From Prosopocoilus inquinatus (taxonomy: Eukaryota; Arthropoda; Insecta; Coleoptera; Lucanidae): a stretch of DNA of 64,000 nucleotides. Location: positions 4,156,501 to 4,220,500 of the forward strand of contig CM069880.1 of NCBI GenBank assembly GCA_036172665.1, written 5' to 3'. The notes under the pieces were generated by a model. That model was not told the origin of the DNA, made no database searches, and was given only the letters and a program-made list of their open reading frames with translations. This document shows positions 63,147 through 64,000 of the stretch, one piece after another. Within the stretch, counting starts at the first letter, position 1, and each line of letters starts with the position of its first letter. The translations under genes and the position numbers were made by a program.

Positions 63147-63875
63147 CTATGGCGCCGCAATGATCGAAATCGGTCGAGTCGAACGTAAACCCGGGTTGTC
63201 GCGTATCAAACGAAAGGTCTCGCCGAGAGGCGAAGGAAAATCGCGTCGGTTCGATTTTTCGATCGAAGATGTCGCTGCAATGATCGAAACTGGACGCGTC
63301 GAACGTAAACCCGGATTGTCGCGTATCAAACGAAAGGTCTCGCCGAGCGGCGACGGAAAATCGCGTCGGTTCGATTTTTCGATCGAAGATGGCGCTGCAA
63401 TGATCGAAACTGGACGCGTCGAACGTAAACCCGGGTTGTCGCGTATCAAACGAAAGGTCTCGCCGAGCGGCGACGGAAAATCGCGTCGGTTCGATTTTTC
63501 GATCGAAGATGACGCTGCAATGATCGAAACTGGACGCGTCGAACGTAAACCCGGGTTGTCGCGCATCAAACGAAAGGTCTCGCCGAGCGGCGACCGAAAA
63601 TCGAGTCGGTTCGATTTTTCGATCGAAGATGGCGCTGCAATGATCGAAATTGGACGCGTCGAACGTAAACCCGGGTTGTCGCGTATCAAACGAAAGGTCT
63701 CGCCGAGCGGCGACGGAAAATCGCGTCGGTTCGATTTTTCGATAGAAGATGGCGCTGCAATAATCGAAATCGGACGCGTCGAACGTAAACCCGGGTTGTC
63801 GCGTATCAAACGAAAGGTCTCGCCGAGCGGCGACGGAAAATCGGGTCGGTTCGATTTTTCGATCGAAGATGGCAC
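63147..63875 (-). other. Open frame across the 120-bp repeats, probably not a gene
   Basis: The minus strand reads open for 242 codons as six 40-residue repeats (core PLGETFRLIRDNPGLRSTRP). The plus strand is also open, from an ATG at 63160 to the window end, as 40-residue repeats (core GRVERKPGLSRIKRKVSP), and another minus frame has no stop in the consensus unit. Openness in three frames follows from a unit length divisible by three and few stop triplets in GC-rich DNA. No signal peptide, known domain or codon signature was seen. A real repetitive protein cannot be excluded because the array continues beyond the window. Confidence 0.15.
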
Positions 63876-64000
63876 TGCAATGATCGAAATCGAACGCGTC
63901 GAACGTAAACCCGGATTTTGTCGCGTATCAAACGAAAGGTCTCGCCGAGCGGCGACGGAAAATCGCGTCGGTTCGATTTTGCGATCGAAGATGGCGCTGC
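63149..64000 (+). repeat. 120-bp tandem array, seven units and running off the window
   Basis: Units begin at 63149, 63269, 63389, 63509, 63629, 63749, 63869 and 63991. The period is exactly 120 bp except the seventh unit, which is 122 bp because of a TT insertion (CCCGGATTTTGTCG). It is GC- and CpG-rich and unrelated to the 149-bp satellite. Each unit contains the palindromes CCCGGG or its variant, TTCGATCGAA (mutated in some units), and an AAGATGGCGCTGC-like site. Divergence between units is only a few percent, so the array is young. Confidence 0.95.

Overview
The window is almost entirely satellite DNA from a eukaryote. Positions 1-61616 hold about 393 head-to-tail copies (my estimate from block lengths) of a 149-bp AT-leaning monomer, all in one orientation. 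The array starts before position 1, so its true length is unknown but exceeds 61.6 kb. No conserved protein gene, rRNA or tRNA could be supported anywhere. CpG is not depleted in the monomer (7 CpG against about 5.6 expected, hand count), and the right flank is CpG-rich with A/T-run tracts. Together these fit an insect and would suit a hymenopteran, but this is a low-confidence guess from composition.

Layout: satellite block 1 (1-21785), insert copy 1 (21786-22800), block 2 (22801-27824), insert copy 2 (27825-28839), block 3 (28840-42349), insert copy 3 (42350-43364), block 4 (43365-61616), right flank (61617-64000). The three inserts are each exactly 1015 bp and about 99% identical by eye. 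They sit at the same monomer phase and replace the same 41 bp of monomer. They therefore come from one insertion event that was later amplified together with the satellite. Each carries a perfect inverted repeat matching the ecdysone-response-element consensus, and a 36-bp AATAAA/GT-rich module at its right edge. That module recurs once, inverted, in the right flank at 62197-62232 next to an A9 run.

Within the array, variant monomers reveal nested higher-order structure. There is a near-20-monomer unit repeated about 2.6 times (5.5-13.2 kb), a 23-monomer duplication (32.9 to 36.4 kb), several exact 3-monomer duplications clustered in the central part (26-33 kb), and 2-, 4- and 6-monomer steps elsewhere. 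Marker variants of the left arm (1-13 kb) reappear in the same order in the right arm (45-61 kb) but are scarce in the insert-bearing centre. This suggests a layered array in which the middle expanded later.

The right flank begins abruptly at 61617. It contains a CpG-rich stretch with a (CGG)5 tract, the 36-bp module, a 244-bp A/T-asymmetric tandem repeat, a short 17-18-bp minirepeat with a 9-bp-arm hairpin and a TATA-like box, and a second, unrelated tandem array of 120 bp that runs off the window end. Several frames are open across the 120-bp array, but this is probably because 120 is divisible by three. The likeliest role of the region is constitutive heterochromatin, possibly (peri)centromeric; this is inference.
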